From positions 35,967,109-36,031,108 of the forward strand of contig ML681990.1 of NCBI GenBank assembly GCA_007922195.1: a stretch of DNA of 64,000 nucleotides, given 5' to 3'. The stretch comes from Podocnemis expansa (lineage: Eukaryota > Chordata > Testudines > Podocnemididae). A model generated the notes under the pieces. It had not been told where the DNA came from, did no database searches, and saw only the letters and a program-made list of their open reading frames with translations. Both the position numbers and the translations under genes were made by a program. Positions 11,072 through 23,045 of this stretch are shown piece by piece. How positions within the stretch are numbered: position 1 is the first letter of the stretch; every line of letters begins with the position of its first letter.

Positions 11072-12680
11072 CCTTGTAAATTGGACAAATGGGATAATCT
11101 CTGGGCAAAAGAATAAATGGGCACAAAACTGACATCCAAAATCTCAGCATTTACCTGGGATGCTTAAGGTTTGTAACCAGGTGTAAATCTGGAATAACTT
11201 TATAAAAGACTATTGTAAAAAATGGATTTAACAATGACTTGGGTCCTGGATCACTGAAGCATTTAAGCACAGTCTATATGGGTGTTTTCTTTTGTAGGTC
11301 AGGGATGCTACTTGCATGTTTTCAGTACTTGCTGACTTGGTGTTTTATATGGACTTAACAGAGCAGAATTTGCCACCTGTTAATTCTGTTGGTCAGTGAG
11401 GGCTGGGTATTCTAAGTGAACAGCGTGGGCTCACACAATGTGGGGGTCATGGTCTTCTAACACAATTTAATACTTCCTTCTTCCTTCAGTCAATTAAAAT
11501 CTAGTTCTTTTTGGCTGTATGGAGAGGAAGACGTGCAGACCCAGTGGTGTATTCATTAAAAAGTAAGAGATACACAGGGATCCTCAGTGGTTCAGAAACA
11601 TACATGACGGATAAAGAGGGGAGGATAGGGAAAGCAGAGAAATGCTGTCTCTTATTGAGAGGCATTTTTCATTTAAGTTCCTTGGTTTTCTCTTTAGTAG
11701 CTTCAAATAAACAACAGGTGTAAATGATAAAACTTCAGCAAATTGCTTCTTGGCAGCTCTATTTCACTTACTGGTTTGAAAATGCATTAAAATGCACCAA
11801 AGCTCTTTGCAGCTCAAAGATTTTTTTTTTTTTTAAAAATCTATTTTAGAGGTAACCTTTGTAAATGCATATTAAAGGGGATTTTAGATTACCGTACTTC
11901 TTGTTTATCTCCTAGCCTATTCTAGGCCTGTTATATAAATATACATGTGGCGTGGCGCCTGATTCCACTGTTCTTACATGGGTAAAACTGCCATAGCAGT
12001 AGTTCTATAATTCCTTTGGAAAACAGATTCAGGCAGTGCATTGAAAAAAACTACCTTACGGGGGCTGAAGAACAGACTGCAATAGCTGGGATCTCAAGCC
12101 TGCAAAGGTAAGTGACTACGTCAGAGGCAAAAGACAAATTATTCTTTTAATTTATAGCAATTTGGACTACAGATAGTTCCATCTTTGTGTGTGTGTGTGA
12201 CACACTTTTAAAAAGACTTTATATAAAAACAAATTTTCCGAGTCCTGTATGCCACAGAAAATATGTTTACAACTGAGTTATAAAACAGGGGAAAAGAGGG
12301 ACATATAACAGAAACACTGACACATCCTTAAATATGGTGATGCTAATGGGCACTGCTGTAATAATCCCAGTGGTTTTAAAAGATATGTGTTGTTCTGCAA
12401 GAGGATACATTGGCTTCTGCCTAAAGCTAGACTTGCCATTTCTAGTCTTTCAGTTTGACTCTTCAGTGGGATGTGACGCTGGGTGGTGGAGTATGAATGA
12501 CTAGGCACAATATCAATATTGCAAAATCACAATAATTTGTACAAGATACACCATGTCAGTGACAAGTAGAAAGGCTATAATTTGCTAAAATAGATGAGCA
12601 TATTTATATGTATGTATTAGTGTTGTACTGAGTTCTAACTATGTAATATGAATATGTCTATCCAGACACTTACATTGTGT
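11072..12680. other. Unassigned non-coding stretch
   Basis: AT-rich with a poly-T run near 11821 and a short TG run near 12188. No coding block or transposon ends recognised. Confidence 0.4.
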
Positions 12681-12785
12681 TTCCTGGTGACATCCCAGAC
12701 AGGATGGGACAGTTCTAAGCCTGATTAATGGGGCTTATCAAGGGAACTCAAAGATAGTGAAAGAACCTCGGGGGCTACACCTTAT

Positions 12786-14180
12786 GCGTATGTCCACACT
12801 TAGTCTTTAAATTGAAATAATGTTGATTATTTCAATTTTAAAAATTGCATGTCCACACTATGTTTCCTTATTTTGAAATAAGGAGCTCCCTCTGTAAGAG
12901 AATTTTTATTGTTAATGAAACGCTATATGGCTATGTTTGTGCTTATGATTTCCCCTCCCCAGCACTGGGAGTGGTTTGTTCCTTATGTAACTTTGGGGTA
13001 TTGTACAACAGACTTGATTGACGATGGACAGTTGGCAGTCTGCCCAGAAACTGAGACTGTCGTGCGCAGTACTTAGGGCTGTGGGCAAAGGTTCCAGAAA
13101 ATGCTGTATAGACGCTGAGGGGCAGCTCTCAGTGGCAAGAGATTTATACATGCTGATTGGACAATGTAGCCTTATTTAAGGAAGGCGCAAGCTTTCCAGA
13201 GGGGGGTCTTTGGTAGGGAGAAGGTCTTCGGAAGGAGCATGTTCAGGGGAAGCTTTCAGGATTTTGGACTAAGGAACAGCCTGAAGATTGGGAGCCTCAG
13301 GACTCTGAAATAGGGACCACTGAGCATCTGGTTGCTAGAGCAGGAGTGGTATGCCAGACCGGGTCCCTTGAGGGGGCTCATGAGTGGACTTTGTTTCGGG
13401 GAGAAAGGACTCTTGTTATAGGACCTGGCCACCAGTGGCCCAGAAGCAGCTGTGCCAAGATAGGAGGACATCAGGACCTGGATCCTGATGAGGACGTCGG
13501 AACCCTCAAGAGGACATTGGGACCTTCATCATGGGAGTCAAGAGCCCAGGACTCTCTTTGGAAGAAGACAAACTGTGAATACCTACCTGGGGACCCTGGA
13601 GGGAGGGAGTGCGCCTTATGTTTTGTTCTCAAGTGTAGTGTTTGCGATTTTTCATTGTTTTCCTTATAGAGTGTGTTTTGTATTAAATAAATGAGATACT
13701 TACCTTGATATTTGAACTGGGTTGTATCTATGTTGCAGAATAAGGGGTTGATAGATACGCAGACAGGGAATGAACTGAACTTTTCCATAACACCTCATTT
13801 CAAAATAAGGAAAGTCATTTTGATATAATAAAACCTAGTATTATATCAAAATGATGGTTAAATCGAAACTGTTATTTTGAAATAATGCGGTTTGTATCTG
13901 TTATGCTGATTTAACTGTTATTTTGATTTAACACTTTTGCCCTTCTTCCCAGGGTTCTGGGGGGGCGGTGGGGGTGGCATGGCCCTTCTAGGGGACCATA
14001 TTGCCATGCCTCTGATGGTATCCCTCTCTTAAATTGAATTAACAAGTCCCGTCTGTGGACGTGCTAGTTTGATTTGAGTTTCTAGTGGGGACATGTTAAA
14101 TTGATTTAGCTTAAATCAATTTAATGATTTTTATAGTGATGTTATTAAATAGATTTAATTGCCTAAGTGTGAACATAGCC
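12786..14180. mobile_element. Palindromic-core MITE M2 (TATTTTGAAATA type), split by LTR
   Basis: Left end GCGTATGTCCACACTTAG and the complement of the right end (GGCTATGTTCACACTTAG) agree at 15 of 18. TAT flanks both sides. The core is built of TTGAAATAA, TTTCAAAATAA and TTGATTTAAC words; a perfect 15 bp hairpin lies at 13816-13830 / 13839-13853. A 900 bp solo LTR at 12893 interrupts it, so the net element is about 490 bp. A G-rich patch sits at 13950-14000. Confidence 0.75.
12893..13792 (+). mobile_element. ERV solo LTR, 900 bp, inside M2
   Basis: Starts TGTAAG and ends CATAACA, with CCTC on both sides (12889-12892 and 13793-13796), as for a retroviral 4 bp duplication. It has a GATTGG box near 13154, a TATA-like TTATTTAAGG near 13172 and an AATAAA signal at 13686-13691. 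Sequence on both sides resumes the M2 palindromic core, which fixes the boundaries. No internal retroviral genes: a solo LTR left by recombination. Confidence 0.7.
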
Positions 14181-14720
14181 TATGAGTCACCAGGTCTTGT
14201 AAGAACATGCCTAGGGACAGAGAGGACTGTGAGGCTTTTCCATGCCATGTACTATGTGTCTTGTGGTATGCCCTAAACATAGCCAACGGAACATAAAAGA
14301 CAGCTGCACCATCCTCATCTTGTCTTTTTTCCTGCTTCTTACCTCAGGATCAGCTGATTTGGCACTGAAGCTGAGACCTCACCAGGTACTGAATGTACAC
14401 CAGAGGGACTTCACAAGCCTGCAAACCCCACAGTTCTACTAAGAAGCTGATATAACTAGTCTTAAAAATCATTTGTAGGTATCTGTTTGATTGCTTTCTT
14501 TGACCATTTAACATTTTTCTTATTGTTTCTATCATTCCTTTTATAGTAAAACTTTAGTTTAGTTATTAAAGATTTGGCCTGCAGTGTGGTATCTTCAGTA
14601 AGATCCAAACTTATATTGATCTAGCAATGTGGCTGACTTTTGGGGTCAGGAGAACTTTTTGGTTAAGTGAATAAGTTATTTAAAACTCTCTCTTTACTGG
14701 ATCTAGTTGCTGATTTGGTG

Positions 14721-15394
14721 CCAGAGACATAAATGCAGTAAAGGGGGTGAGTGTAACTTTTTTTTTATTTTATTTATTTTTTTGTTTTAGTTTCCTGATA
14801 CCCACAATGGAGAATCAAAGGGACTGTTTGTAACTGGCTGAGAAATCTCACTGCAGCGTTAACCATCAGTTTGAAAGAATCCACTATCTTTTTGCAGCCT
14901 GACCTGATATCGGCAGTTTCAGGTAGGCTATACTAGGCATGTATAGATCACAGTATGTAACTAGCCATGGATTATATCTAATACAGGAGATGTTCCCAGT
15001 ACATAGCAGTGTGATGTTTTGATACCTAATAGAATTTCTGTTTATAGCAGTGAAATTTCAAGACTTTTCTGAATGTAGAATAGTGGAGTTTTGTTGGTTT
15101 CACTCACTGATCAGGTAGCCTATGTCTGATAAATGATGTAAAGTCATTCTGGTTTATTCCTTGTTTCTCCTTTGTGAAGATAATTCCATTACAGAGTAAC
15201 CATTTTAGTCCTTCATATTCTGACTGGAATTATGAGACTAATGCATTTGTTACAAACTTATCTGGACAAAAGCTATCTTGCTATTAAGTTTTTTCTTAGT
15301 TATTTACTTGCTCATTTTAATGGTTTTGACTTTTCTGTACCGAGAGAAAAACAACACGGTATTAGTTAATAGCAAAATGTAGTATTAAAATGCT
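14721..15394. other. Unassigned; T-rich start
   Basis: T-rich run at 14758-14785, then AT-rich sequence without a recognisable feature. Confidence 0.35.
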
Positions 15395-15540
15395 TTGCAT
15401 GCTGTACTGCCTTTCATCTGAGCTCCTCAAAGCACTTTACAAACATTAATTAGGCCTTACATGACCCCTGAGAGGTAGGTAAGGGAGCTCTTCATTGTCA
15501 CTACTGAAATGCAGCCACCTCTGGGGCAGAACATAGCAGC
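15395..15540 (+). repeat. Old L2/MIR-like fragment
   Basis: CTCCTCAAAGCACTTTACAA followed by ACATTAATTAGGCC and CCCCTGAGAGGTAGGTAAGG is the classic diverged L2/MIR-type core and tail. Confidence 0.6.
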
Positions 15541-16127
15541 TGTTTAACAGAGGACAGTCTGTAGCATTACACAAAAGCTCTAGGGCAGGTAGTAAAATCT
15601 ACCATGTTGAAAACAGCAAGGAGAGTTATCCAGGCTGAATGTGATTACCTGATTTGGAATTTAGCCAAAGACACCAGAGTTAACTTCCCCGTTCTTAAAA
15701 GCAGTACACCCAGAAAGAGAAAAGATTGAATAATGAATAGGAATGCTATTATCTTGTTAAAAAGCTTTCTCCAAAGTATTTGCTGCTTTGATGAAGCCAG
15801 CCTGTTCTGAGTAGCTTATTGTGGCAGCCAGAATCACACTTTTAATCTTCTGTTCCTTCCCAGGTACTCTTCCAAAACTTCACAGGTGTTTGAAGGTGTA
15901 CCCATATGTTGCAGTTTAGGGGTGGGGAAACGTCTGCCCATCTAGATACTTTTATGACTGTCACCACCATAATATCACTGCAAGAATGTAAACACATGTA
16001 TAGTCAAATGTGTCACTTCCACATTTCTGCCTTTAATAGAATCTGGTTTTAATCCTTACTTAGTATGCTAGGCTGCTGGCTGATGAGAAATTGTAGAACT
16101 TCATAGAAACCAGGATTTTCCTCTCAC
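15541..16127. other. Unassigned non-coding stretch
   Basis: No coding, RNA or transposon signature recognised. Confidence 0.35.
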
Positions 16128-17500
16128 TGGGCTGAAGGTGAGGCACAATCCATGCACAACTTACTAGCAGGGCAATATTGGTTTTATGGGTCTGCCTCAA
16201 GGTGAAGGCCGCTATGAGGTCACTGGCTTAACACTGTTAGCTTGCTGGGGTGATGTGAAAGACCCAGGCCTCTATTAATTTACTGGCTCAACCCTTCAAC
16301 CTTTAGGCTGAGGTTATTGACTTAGTTCCTCTTGCTGGTAGTTTTGATGTGAAGGCAGAGACTGTGGTGACAACCCATTATTTTATCCTGCGTCCTTGGG
16401 TGTTTGTATCAATCCCCGCCCCTTGGAGTCATATCAGAATGTGAGAATCTCATTTTTACTTAAATGACTAGCACCTGTGGCATCAGAGAGAATCTCAAAA
16501 ACATCATCCCTAAAAGTTTTTTTTTTTTTTTTTTTTTTTTTAAAGTGAGTTCAAACACTAAATGCATTGTCTGGCTTCTAAAACCTCATGACTTTTTTTT
16601 CAGCTGGACATGATTTTTGAATACTTAGGTTTGACTCTTCTGCCTCTGCCTTTGTTACTTCAGGAGACTCTGAGGTTACTTAGAGGAATCTCTAGCATTC
16701 TGGTTGGCTATCAGTGAATGAACCACTGACAGGCTTGCCAGTGGGAGCAAACAGGTCAATTGCCCACAGGCCTGGCAATTTAAAAGAGCCCATGCAGGTT
16801 CCCAGGCACCTAAGGCAGCGGTATACGCTACTCCACTTCCCAAGTTCATCAGTAATTTCCCTGGGGCATCCAAGGAACTTAGGAAGATGAGTAGCAGCTA
16901 TTGTCTTCTCAGGCACCCAGGAACCTGTATGACACACAAAAAATAAATAAAAACTTCTGGCGAGACTCTATTCTGACCTCAGCCATCCCTTTCTAGGGGG
17001 TCATTGGCTGTTCTGCCCTGGGGCCTGGAATTACTGTTGGTGCACCGGGCCACTGAGGTTACCAGTTCAATAGCTACTGCTTGCCAAACTGATGTCAAAG
17101 GTTATCCTGCTGGGATGCCACTGATTTAGTATCTCTGTCCTGCCCAGCTTATTTCAAGGCACTGATTTCTCTTAGGTCACAGGTTCCCAGCTCTGACTTG
17201 CTAGGCTGAGGTCAGGTGACGGGGCTCCATGAGGTCACAATTTGAGCATGCTGGGCTAGTGGCAAAGGGAGAGACTTTGTGAAGTTATTGGCTCAGTTTC
17301 TTTGACTGGTTTGTCTCTTGTCAAGGCAGAGGACTCCTTGTGGGGATTGACTCAGGATCTCTATCCTCAGAAGATAATGCCAAATGTGGTCACTGGCTTT
17401 GAGCTTCTAGCTTGCTGAATGATACCCAGGCACAGGTTTCTGTGAGGTCTCTTGCACTGTGCCCATAGTTTACTGGGCCGAAGCCAAGACACGTTAACCT
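16128..17500 (+). repeat. Decayed ~50-62 bp minisatellite, split by an insert
   Basis: Repeating units with the skeleton GAGGTCACTGGCTCA ... AGCTTGCTGGGCTGATGTCAA ... CAGAGGCCT can be traced at 16197-16400 (GCTATGAGGTCACTGGCTTA; GCTTGCTGGGGTGATGTGAA) and 17040-17500 (CATGAGGTCACAATTTGAGC; GGTCACTGGCTTTGAGCTTC; TGTGAGGTCTCTTGCACTGT). Units are strongly diverged. The middle (about 16430-17035) does not follow the pattern: it has a 25-nt poly-T at 16517-16541 and a GC-richer part near 16730-17050, and looks like a later insertion. Confidence 0.5.
16517..16541. repeat. Poly-T run
   Basis: Twenty-five T residues inside the insert that splits the minisatellite; could be the tail of a minus-strand retroposon, but no body was recognised. 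Confidence 0.9.
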
Positions 17501-18295
17501 CTAAGATGTCTGAGTTCAGCACCAGTGGTTATCATGGATCAGAGAACACAGAGCTCACCAATTTATGGTGGCTGTATGTCAAAATTCCTCAAAGAACATG
17601 GCGAGACAGGTGACAAATGTGGAAGTATTAAAATTATGATGGTATGTCATTGATAGGAGTGTTGATTAGTATGGAAGTCTCAAGTGGCTTGGACATATCA
17701 AGCAGATGTTGGACTATGGGACCCCAAAGAGCATGCTGCACTCTTAAACTCATGATGGGTCTCTAGAAAAAGAGTCAGATCGCTGAGCAGATTTCTGGAT
17801 TCTTGCAAAGACAACTCTGTAACCTTTTGGAATCTCTGTGGATGACTGGGAAAAGATTGCACAGTGATGCTATGGTTGGTGGAGTCAGCTTGTAGATGAA
17901 GCAAGGCATGACGAAGCAGACTGGATGAAGCTTTGTGATGGCTGATAGAAGGGGAAAGAATCTGCTGCTTGTGAACAAGTGCAAGAAGCCATAGAAGAAC
18001 TCACTGGTGCATATACCTTGCTCTGGAAAGAGTGACAATGTCATTGATGTCATCATGGTATGGACCAGAATAGAGAATTGGGACAAGTGATTAGATGTAT
18101 GTGAAAGGTGTCTATTCCCAAATAGGTCCATAATGTAATGGAACAAGGCTAAAATGTATGTGGAAGAATACATTCCACCCACACTGTTATAGAGTGCTGT
18201 AGCCTTTGGCTATACCCTATATTGAGCTTGCATGCATATATTACTCCCTATCTATTTTATACAAATATATCTTTATTTACATAAGTTTAGGAAAC
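17501..18295. other. Unassigned stretch
   Basis: No recognisable element. A minus-strand frame of 135 codons (17775-18182) lacks domain-like composition and I treat it as chance. Confidence 0.3.
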
Positions 18296-18300
18296 CATGG

Positions 18301-19262
18301 TGTGACGGGGCAGGCCCGCCCCGCACTGAAGCGGGCCTATATGCCCGGAAGAGAAGGGAAGCCCCGCCCCTCAGGCCCTGCTGGGCATGCTCAAACAGCT
18401 GCCCAGCTATAAAAGGCTGCGATTCCCCTCAGTTGGAGGCTGGCCAGTGGAGGGAGCAGACGCAGGCTAGAGGCTCTCGCTCAGACTCTGGTCTGGCTCC
18501 TGCCTCAACGGGGCAGACGCCGGGAACGCTAGAGGCACAGAACTCGGAAGGCACTGCTGACCAAGGCGCCCTCGGCCGTGAGGATCCGAGGACCCCGACT
18601 GAACAAGGCACCTGACCAGGTGGACGTCAAGAGTCCAGGTGGGGCACCTCATAACGGCCAGGTAGGAAGTAGCCCAGGGCTGGGTAAATCGGGGGTGAGC
18701 ATTGGCCACACCCGGGCCTCAGTCGGCGCGTTGCGGTTTGGATCCCCGCCGACCGGGCCAGGGTTCCCGTACACCCCAGGGCCCTGGGCTGGGGTTCAGA
18801 GGAGTGGGAGGGCCTGAACCCCCCTACCTGGGCCTGCATCCCTCAGGGCGCCCAGCCAGGGCTGAGACTCATTGACTCTGGCCAGTGGGCCACACTGCCC
18901 TGACGTTAAGGGCTGAGACTCATTGACTCTGGCCAGTGGGCCACACTGCCCTGACGTTAAGGGCTGAGACTCATTGACTCTGGCCAGTGGGCCACCCTGC
19001 CCTGACGTTAAGGGCTGGGACTTACGGACTCTGGCCAGTGGGCCACACTGCCCTGACGTCAAGGGCTGGGGCTTATTGACTCTGGCCAGTGGGCCGCACT
19101 GCCCTGATGAGAAGGGCTGGGACTCATTGACTCTAGCCAGCGAGCCATACCGCCCTGCCCGCAAAGCACCCCGTGGACAGGGTCGGTAACCATAGGGCCA
19201 CCCGGCCTTAGACTGAGAGCCGCCCGGCTCGAGAGCACGCGGAGCTAAAACACTCCGCGACA
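18301..19262 (+). mobile_element. GC-rich ERV solo LTR, 962 bp
   Basis: Begins TGTGACGGGG and ends CTCCGCGACA, with CATGG on both sides (18296-18300, 19263-19267): a perfect 5 bp duplication. A GC box (CCCCGCCCC, 18362) and TATAAAAG (18408-18415) give a strong promoter layout; I see no AATAAA. The downstream third is a 51 bp tandem array. Base composition contrasts sharply with the AT-rich flanks. No retroviral genes remain. Confidence 0.8.
18861..19166 (+). repeat. 51 bp tandem array, six copies
   Basis: GCTGAGACTCATTGACTCTG followed by GCCAGTGGGCCACACTGCCC and TGACGTTAAGG repeats at 18861, 18912, 18963, 19014, 19065 and 19116: exact 51 bp spacing. Early copies are almost identical, later ones diverge. 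The period is a multiple of three, so both strands stay open in places, giving a spurious 17-residue repeat protein. Confidence 0.92.
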
Positions 19263-19624
19263 CATGGCTTTATAGTATTTCACTTCTTATAGGTAAGGAG
19301 GTTGGCATTAGTTCTTTGTATAAATTGAAATGCATGTATCCTGCAGATCTTTGCAAAAGTTGTGACTCAGTTTGCAGAGATCTATAAGTAAGTTTGCTAT
19401 GCAATAGGATAAGACCTGCAAGCTTTGGAAACTAAGGCTTGACTCCGTCTATGCAATAGGAGAAGGGTAACTAGGTAAGAGGTGAGCGTAGGCTGTGCAG
19501 AATTTGGTAAGTTGGGGTTTTGTTCATGTTCTGCAAATAAAGAGGTGGAAAATATATCTGTAAACCCACCACAAAACCCACAGGCTGGCAAACAAGAAAA
19601 TGGAAGAACATGCCAGAAAATAGA

Positions 19625-20261
19625 TGTAATGGACCCCTGAACTAATTATCTAAAAGTACCCCCAGCAATTTCTGGAAAACACCCTTATTTGAGCCAGAAA
19701 GAATGAGATAATTCAATTTATTTTTTGAAAGGGTAAAACCCCCCTACTGTACAAAAAGGGTATTTAAAGCCCCAAATTTGCAGAGGAGTTGAAGCTTTCA
19801 ATGTCTGGCCGATGAACTCGAGCAATGCAAGAAGAAACTGCACAGGCTTTCAGCAATGCTCTACTTGACTTCTTTTAGCTAGGTTTCTTTATTTTCTTTG
19901 ATTAGTTTAGAATTGTTAGCCCAGTACTTTGACTCATCTTCACTTTGAGTGTAAGTATAACTCCTACAATTGTATCTTAAAGATAGGAAATCTTAGCAGC
20001 AATACTGTTTATAGGAATGTATTGATGTATCTCTTTACCATAGTATTGATTTGTATTCTTATCAATCATTTTCTGTATGTGGTTAGAAATAAAGCATTGT
20101 TATCAAATCTCAATCTGAGTACTCCTTGACAGCTTGTTTTCGGGTAGGAAGTCCTATTTAATTAACATACCTGTAGTCAATCTGGACTAAGAAAACCTGT
20201 CCTTCAAATTGATCTATATTGGCTATCCCAAATTCCTAAAGACTAACAGAAATTGGCTACA
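19625..20261 (+). mobile_element. Probable retroviral LTR, 637 bp
   Basis: Starts TGTAATGGACC, ends TTGGCTACA. TATTTAAA lies at 19763-19770 and AATAAA at 20088-20093, in the U3-R order of an LTR. Immediately after is GTGCCCAAAGGGGAG, resembling a decayed lysine-tRNA-type primer site. Duplication not found because the right partner LTR is absent. Moderate confidence. Confidence 0.5.
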
Positions 20262-20560
20262 GTGCCCAAAGGGGAGACGGAATCAGCATGACCGCTCTCT
20301 TTGTTCTGTGTCCCAAACAAGGGAGGCAGTAGGAGCTAGCGATCAGAAGCAGCAAACGTGAGTTTTCTGAAGAGGCTTTCTGAGTGAAGGAGGAGCGATT
20401 ATTGTCTTTGGGGAGATTGTGGTGTTTAAATTCTTGCCCAAATCCCCACTGAATAAATTTTCTTCTGGGCATTCAGATTCTGGAGGCTATTTTGACAGCC
20501 ACTCAGAAGGGTGAGGCAAGTAAATAAGGTGTGTGCTTTGGGATATGTCAAAATAGTCAT
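20262..20560 (+). mobile_element. Leader-like sequence after the LTR
   Basis: Follows the presumed LTR. Its second half (20427-20560) recurs at 6459-6586, showing it is repeated in the genome. Non-coding as far as visible. Interpreted as the 5' leader of a truncated provirus. Confidence 0.45.
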
Positions 20561-20899
20561 GTTATAAAAATTAAATTGTTTATTATTGTGTTTCTTAATC
20601 ATAACATTGAGTGTCTGTGTGCCATTGCAGGGACTGTGAGCTGAGCTAAGTGATTTGCTAAATTAGGCTAAAGCTTTCTAATAAGGCTCTAACTTGTCAT
20701 CCTTTGATCCCTAACCTCTTGGCAAGGGGATGGGGCTAATTCAGAGAGAAACCCGGGGGTTTAAAAGGTCAGCTCTGAAGTGACCAGAGGAACTGTTGAC
20801 CTGAAGCAACAAACTGGTGAGTCCATAGTGGGATTGTGAAAGGCAGATATACAGCAAACATACATGTTCTAAATTTAGGCCACTATGCCTCCAAAAGAC
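20561..20899. other. Unassigned stretch before the old CR1
   Basis: No element recognised; may include the decayed 5' end of the CR1 that becomes clear from about 20900. Confidence 0.3.
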
Positions 20900-21919
20900 A
20901 AATAGCCCTTCAAGAGTAAAAAGTAGTTCAAGTGGAAGTCTAGCAGTGGAGTGACAGCCACCCACTTTATTACGCTGAATGCAGCATGTATGGTTGCCTG
21001 CCTTGTGGACTGGTAACATAAACGTGCATTTGGTGCAAACAGCTCATGGTTCTCAGAGATGAAGTACAGGCTTAGTGACTGAGCAGTACGAGCTCGGGGA
21101 AACAGAGAGGTATGTAGATGAGAGACTTCCAGAGGAACAATGGAGTGATCTCATCCTTAGCCTGACGGCTTCTGTGCTTTCAAAGAAGATGAAAGTCTCA
21201 GAGAAGGAGAACATCAAGCTGGAGTGGAGGGAAATGATCTTCTGGTCAAGAGCTTCCTTCCAGGTGATGTCATGGTATCTCCTCACACTGAGGATATTCC
21301 TCTGTTGGTGAGGACCCCAGTTATTAGCAAGAGACTGGTAATAATAATGATTGATTATATTATGAGAAATACAGATCACTGGGCCTGTGGTGACTGGGAG
21401 AATAGCATTATGAATTGTCTGCCAGGTGAGAAAGTTGCAGACATCTCAAAATATCTTGCTAGACTTTATATGCAGTAATGCAGAGTAACAGGTGGTTGTG
21501 GTATGTGTAGATATCAATGACATAAATAAAGTGGATAGAGAGGTCTCAAAGGCCAAATTTAAGTTCCTAGGTAAGAGATTCCAGTCTAGGACTTTACATT
21601 TTAGAATTCTCTGAAATGCTTCCAGTTCCATGCACGGAACCAGTCAGACAGGCAGAGTTGCAAGTTCTCATGCGTGGAGGAGGAGGGATTTTACGTTTAT
21701 TAGGAATGGTGGAACCTTTGGGAAAAAAGGAACCAGTATAGAAAGGATGGACTCCACTTAAATGAAAAGACAATCAGACTCCTGGCATGTAAGATTAAAA
21801 AATTTGTAGAGGAGTTTTTAAACTAGGGACTGTGGGAAAGTTAACAGTGACAGTGTGGAAGACAAATGGTTTGGACAGACATCCCACAAGGAGGTTATAT
21901 TAGAGATGATACACTAAAT

Positions 21920-22407
21920 CAGTGGTTCCCAACCTTTTCAGTAACACAGTACACTTCAATGAGACAGACAATCCCCTGGCACACCCACTTTTTTCAGCTG
22001 AATTGATTGCTATTAAATGTTACATTTACTTACATATACTGTGGTTATGGTCTTATTAGAGAAATTTGCAACATCGTGCATACAACAAGCTAAAGAAGGA
22101 TCAAATGCATTAATGTTTCAAATCCACTGGAAAAAAAAATACACATCATCTCAATTTTATCCTTTGGCCCCCTGCATTTAGAATGTTCACATTTTAGATT
22201 TGAAAGACTGATACCTCACTTTTAATCCAATGATTAATTTTCATGAGTTTTATGAATTTCAATTTTGGTTGGATAAATTATTGTTTAAGTGTTTGTTTTA
22301 CATTGTTTTACATTGATTTTCATTACCTTTGTACAAAATTTCATGGCATACTTGGACAGTTCTCCTGGTACATCAGTGTGCCACAGCACACTGGTTCAAA
22401 ACCACTG
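21920..22407. mobile_element. hAT element, 488 bp, inside the old CR1
   Basis: Ends CAGTGGTTCCCAACC and GGTTCAAAACCACTG are inverted repeats. Flanks CACTAAAT (21912-21919) and AACTAAAT (22408-22415) match at 7 of 8. AT-rich interior with no transposase. CR1 sequence lies on both sides, so the insertion is younger than the CR1. Confidence 0.85.
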
Positions 22408-22996
22408 AACTAAATCCTAGTCAAATTGATAGGATAGAAATTGTTAAAGTGCAGACAGGAACTGGAGGAAACAGTCAAATGAATGAGTTCCATTCAGTTA
22501 CATCACATGCAGGCAGACAACTAAATACTGACAAATTTTATAAACGCTTGTATATAAATTCTAGAAGTCTATATGTTAAGGTGGGTGAACTAGAGTTTCT
22601 GGTAATAAATGAGGATATTAATATAATAGTCCTCACAGGAAGGCGGTGGAATGTTGCTAATCAGTCAGACACGGTAATTCCAGGATACAGAATATAAAGG
22701 AATGACAGAATAGGTCGCACTAGTGAGGCATATGTGAAAGAAAGCATAGAATCAAGTATAGTAAAAACTCTTAAATGAATCAATAGAATTTTCATGCTTG
22801 AATAATGAACACTTCAACAGCAGGAATAAGCTACTGATGACCTCATTAGTATGGTGATGGTGATTTTGAAATGTTTACAGGCATTAGAGAGGCTACATAA
22901 CCAGATAACCCAATAATAATGGGGCATTTCCACTATCCTAATAATGACTGTACAGTTCTGATTGTCCCATACTTTAGAACTGGAAAAGGTGCAGAA

Positions 22997-22998
<2 letters not shown>

Positions 22999-23044
<46 letters not shown>
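22999..23044. repeat. (GT)n microsatellite
   Basis: Twenty-three GT dinucleotides followed by a G-rich run; a polycysteine/valine reading frame here is spurious. Confidence 0.97.

Positions 23045-23045
<1 letters not shown>

Larger units (their letters stand above)
12681..14720 (+). mobile_element. Probable old LTR, split by M2
   Basis: Sequence left of M2 (to 12785) and right of it (from 14181) seems to form one LTR-like unit. A TATA-like CATAAAAG lies near 14292, an ATTAAA signal at 14565, then GATTTGGCCTGCAGTGTGGT, and near 14717 a TGGTGCCAGAGAC string resembling a retroviral primer site. Boundaries and class are uncertain because no terminal TG...CA pair with duplication could be fixed. 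Confidence 0.35.

Noticed and set aside
17775..18182. 135-codon minus frame as a membrane protein
   Set aside because: Hydrophobic by T/A composition; no family match and no conservation evidence.
18796..19263. 155-codon minus frame with a 17-residue repeat, as a repeat protein
   Set aside because: The repeat comes from the 51 bp tandem array, a multiple of three; it spans an LTR on the non-coding strand.
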